In this document: positions 62,810 to 64,000 of the stretch, piece after piece
Position numbering within the stretch: position 1 is the first letter of the stretch
How the letters are laid out: every line of letters starts with the position of its first letter
Assembly (NCBI RefSeq): GCF_003001815.1
Contig: NZ_PVMZ01000001.1
Coordinates: forward strand, 682,001 to 746,000
Length of the DNA: 64,000 nt
Direction: 5' to 3'
Source of the DNA: Actinoplanes italicus
GTDB taxonomy: Bacteria; Actinomycetota; Actinomycetes; Mycobacteriales; Micromonosporaceae
Made by a program: the position numbers and the translations under genes
The notes under the pieces: model-generated
Databases searched by the model: none
What the model saw: the letters and a program-made list of their open reading frames with translations, nothing else
What the model was told of the DNA's origin: nothing

Positions 62810-62996
62810 CGCACCAATTTGCAACCCTGAGCTACCGAATCGCTACTTCATGTAGCGCCGTCATCGCTGATCAACCGATCCGTTGTACCCCATGTCGAGG
62901 GATTTCTACAGGTCTTGGTGTCCGGAACGGAACGGACCGAAAAATCGGCACACAGGGCTGTATCACAGCGGCAACCCAGCGGTAACAATGGGGACT

Positions 62997-63020
62997 GTGA
63001 TCGAGATCGCTCTCGATCAC
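62997..63020. promoter_or_regulatory. 10-bp palindrome at the DUF3040 promoter
   Basis: GTGATCGAGA (62997-63006) and TCTCGATCAC (63011-63020), loop TCGC. AACAAT ends 7 nt before it, so the palindrome would start at the transcription start. Position fits an operator or RNA hairpin. The first GTG is in frame with the DUF3040 gene and could itself be a leaderless start. Confidence 0.5.
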
Positions 63021-63056
63021 TGCTTCACCGGCGAGGCGGACCGGAAGGTGGCGGAC

Positions 63057-63353
63057 ATGCTCAGCAAAGAGGACACCCGGCGGCTTGCTCAGCTCGAACG
63101 CCAGCTCAGGCGCGACGACCCCGACTTCGCGGCCCGCATGGGCGGCGGAAACTTCAGCGTGTCACCGACCGGTCGCCCTCCGCTGCCACTGTTCATCCTC
63201 GCTGCTGTGATAACTGTCACCGCTGTCGTTCTCGGTGTGGTCGGCTGGTGGATCGCCACCTCGATCGTCGCGACCTGGGCCGTGATCACGCTGTCCACAG
63301 CCGTCTACCGGTTGCGCCGGCAGCGGGCTGAGCGCGCTTACCGTCACTCCTGA
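63057..63353 (+). CDS. DUF3040 membrane protein
   Basis: 98 aa from ATG 63057 after GGAAGG. LSKEDTRRLAQLERQLRRDD, read in parts, then PDFAARM is the conserved DUF3040 opening; two membrane helices follow (PLFILAAVITVTAVVLGVVG and IATSIVATWAVITLSTAVY). Unknown role; in actinobacteria often near cell-division or antibiotic genes. GTG 62997 would add 20 residues. Confidence 0.82.
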   Translation: MLSKEDTRRLAQLERQLRRDDPDFAARMGGGNFSVSPTGRPPLPLFILAAVITVTAVVLGVVGWWIATSIVATWAVITLSTAVYRLRRQRAERAYRHS

Positions 63354-63425
63354 GGCCCTCATCCTCCACGTGTTTCGTCCGATGGGACAGCTCGGTAGAT
63401 CCGGCGTCCTCAGGAGGAGACACCA

Positions 63426-64000
63426 GTGGCGACCCTGCTGTACCGGCTGGGCCGGTTCTCGTTCCGGCGCCGCCGGTTCACCCTCGCGATCTGGATGACC
63501 GTTCTGGCCCTGCTCGGCGTGGGGTCGGCGACCCTGTCCGGGCCGACCACGGGCGAGTTCACGATTCCGGGCAGCGAGTCCTCGCGGGCGCTCGATGTTC
63601 TCGCCGAGAAGTTCGGCAGCGGGTCCGGCGGCGCCGAGGCCAAGGTGGTCTTCACCAGCGGTACGGCCATGACAGCGGACGGCCTGGCCGGTGTTGTCGC
63701 CGAGCTGAAGAGGATCCCGCAGGTCGCCGCCGTGGCGGATCCGGTGTTCTCGGCCGATCAGCGGACCGCGTACGCGGCGGTCTCCTACTCGGTCGCGGCC
63801 GGCGACGTCACGACCGCCTCCCGCGACGCCCTGCTCGCGGTCGAGGCCGGCGAGGGTGTCGGTGTCGCGTTCTCCGGTGAGGCGACCCGGAACAACGAGG
63901 AGAGTCACGCCGCCGAGACGATCGGCATCGCGGTCGCCGCCCTGGTCCTGGTGATCACCTTCGGCTCCCTGGTCGCGGCCGGCCTGCCGCTGCTCACCGC
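63426..64000 (+). CDS. MMPL family transporter (N-terminal part, runs off the window)
   Basis: 191 codons to the window edge. N-terminal helix (RRRFTLAIWMTVLALLGVGS), the extracellular domain with GEFTIPGSESSRALDVLAEKFG, which is typical of MMPL/RND lipid or siderophore exporters, and the beginning of the second helix (IAVAALVLVITFGSLVAAGLP). GTG 63426 has AGGAGGAG upstream. The remaining helices lie beyond 64000. Confidence 0.9.
   Translation, partial: MATLLYRLGRFSFRRRRFTLAIWMTVLALLGVGSATLSGPTTGEFTIPGSESSRALDVLAEKFGSGSGGAEAKVVFTSGTAMTADGLAGVVAELKRIPQVAAVADPVFSADQRTAYAAVSYSVAAGDVTTASRDALLAVEAGEGVGVAFSGEATRNNEESHAAETIGIAVAALVLVITFGSLVAAGLPLLT

Overview
The window is high-GC actinobacterial DNA. 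Starts are GTG-rich, tight ATGA/GTGA/TGATG couplings are common, and several conserved actinobacterial families are present (DUF3107, DUF3152, DUF3040, MoeZ, SigE-type ECF sigma, PASTA-less Ser/Thr kinase). The family content and the block moeZ / DUF3152 / hydrolase / TetR / DUF3107 / DEAD-box helicase suggest Micromonosporaceae, most likely Actinoplanes or a close relative. That placement is an inference from gene content; no 16S or other marker lies in the window.

Layout. (1) 159-8519, minus strand: an eight-gene respiratory complex I operon in the order nuoC-H-I-J-K-L-M-N. It lacks A, B, D, E, F and G, and a nuoB lies 4.4 kb away (12448-12975) four bases behind a fic gene. (2) 8584-10103: ECF sigma factor with a membrane-anchored partner. 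(3) 10107-12366: a DUF2252 kinase-like gene divergent from a lone hemC. (4) 14227-20677: PLP decarboxylase of the sphingosine-phosphate-lyase type, MFS carrier, gamma-glutamyltransferase-like enzyme, NAD(P)-binding epimerase with its divergent TetR regulator, and an alkyltransferase-like repair protein. (5) 20677-23052: proB-proA for proline synthesis, followed by a striking 61-bp tandem array. (6) 23592-34742: cyclase-like protein, moeZ, two tandem DUF3152 metalloprotease-like proteins, an alpha/beta hydrolase, a proline-rich protein, TetR, DUF3107 and a DEAD-box helicase. (7) 34792-43875: a heme-oxygenase-fold protein without its proximal histidine, a methyltransferase, a copper pair (copZ plus a membrane-anchored His-rich protein), an unrecognised gene coupled to an AbiEii-like nucleotidyltransferase, GNAT, RecQ with a phosphoribosyltransferase-like tail, and a DUF3052-like protein. 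(8) 43939-51789: two short-chain dehydrogenases, a Ser/Thr kinase with an extracellular cellulose-binding-like domain, a spermidine-synthase-like membrane protein, a secreted coiled-coil cell-wall protein, and an inositol-phosphatase family enzyme. (9) 51782-55025: a coupled signalling operon (receiver-PP2C phosphatase, CHASE3-like histidine kinase, stand-alone receiver) that runs into the phosphatase. (10) 55153-64000: zinc-ribbon protein, large M28 peptidase, Smr, TPR, a tiny sorting-signal-like protein, an OmpR/histidine-kinase pair, DAHP synthase behind a textbook attenuator, DUF3040, and the start of an MMPL transporter.

The most notable non-coding features are the following. The aromatic-amino-acid attenuator lies at 61510-61672. 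Several unrelated tandem arrays sit directly on or next to stop codons. A long hairpin family has copies at 99-156 and 59049-59100. Two DnaA-box pairs share the same 17-bp phasing. Many starts carry a TANNNT box 6-8 nt upstream, indicating leaderless mRNAs. No tRNA, rRNA, IS element or CRISPR array was recognised.
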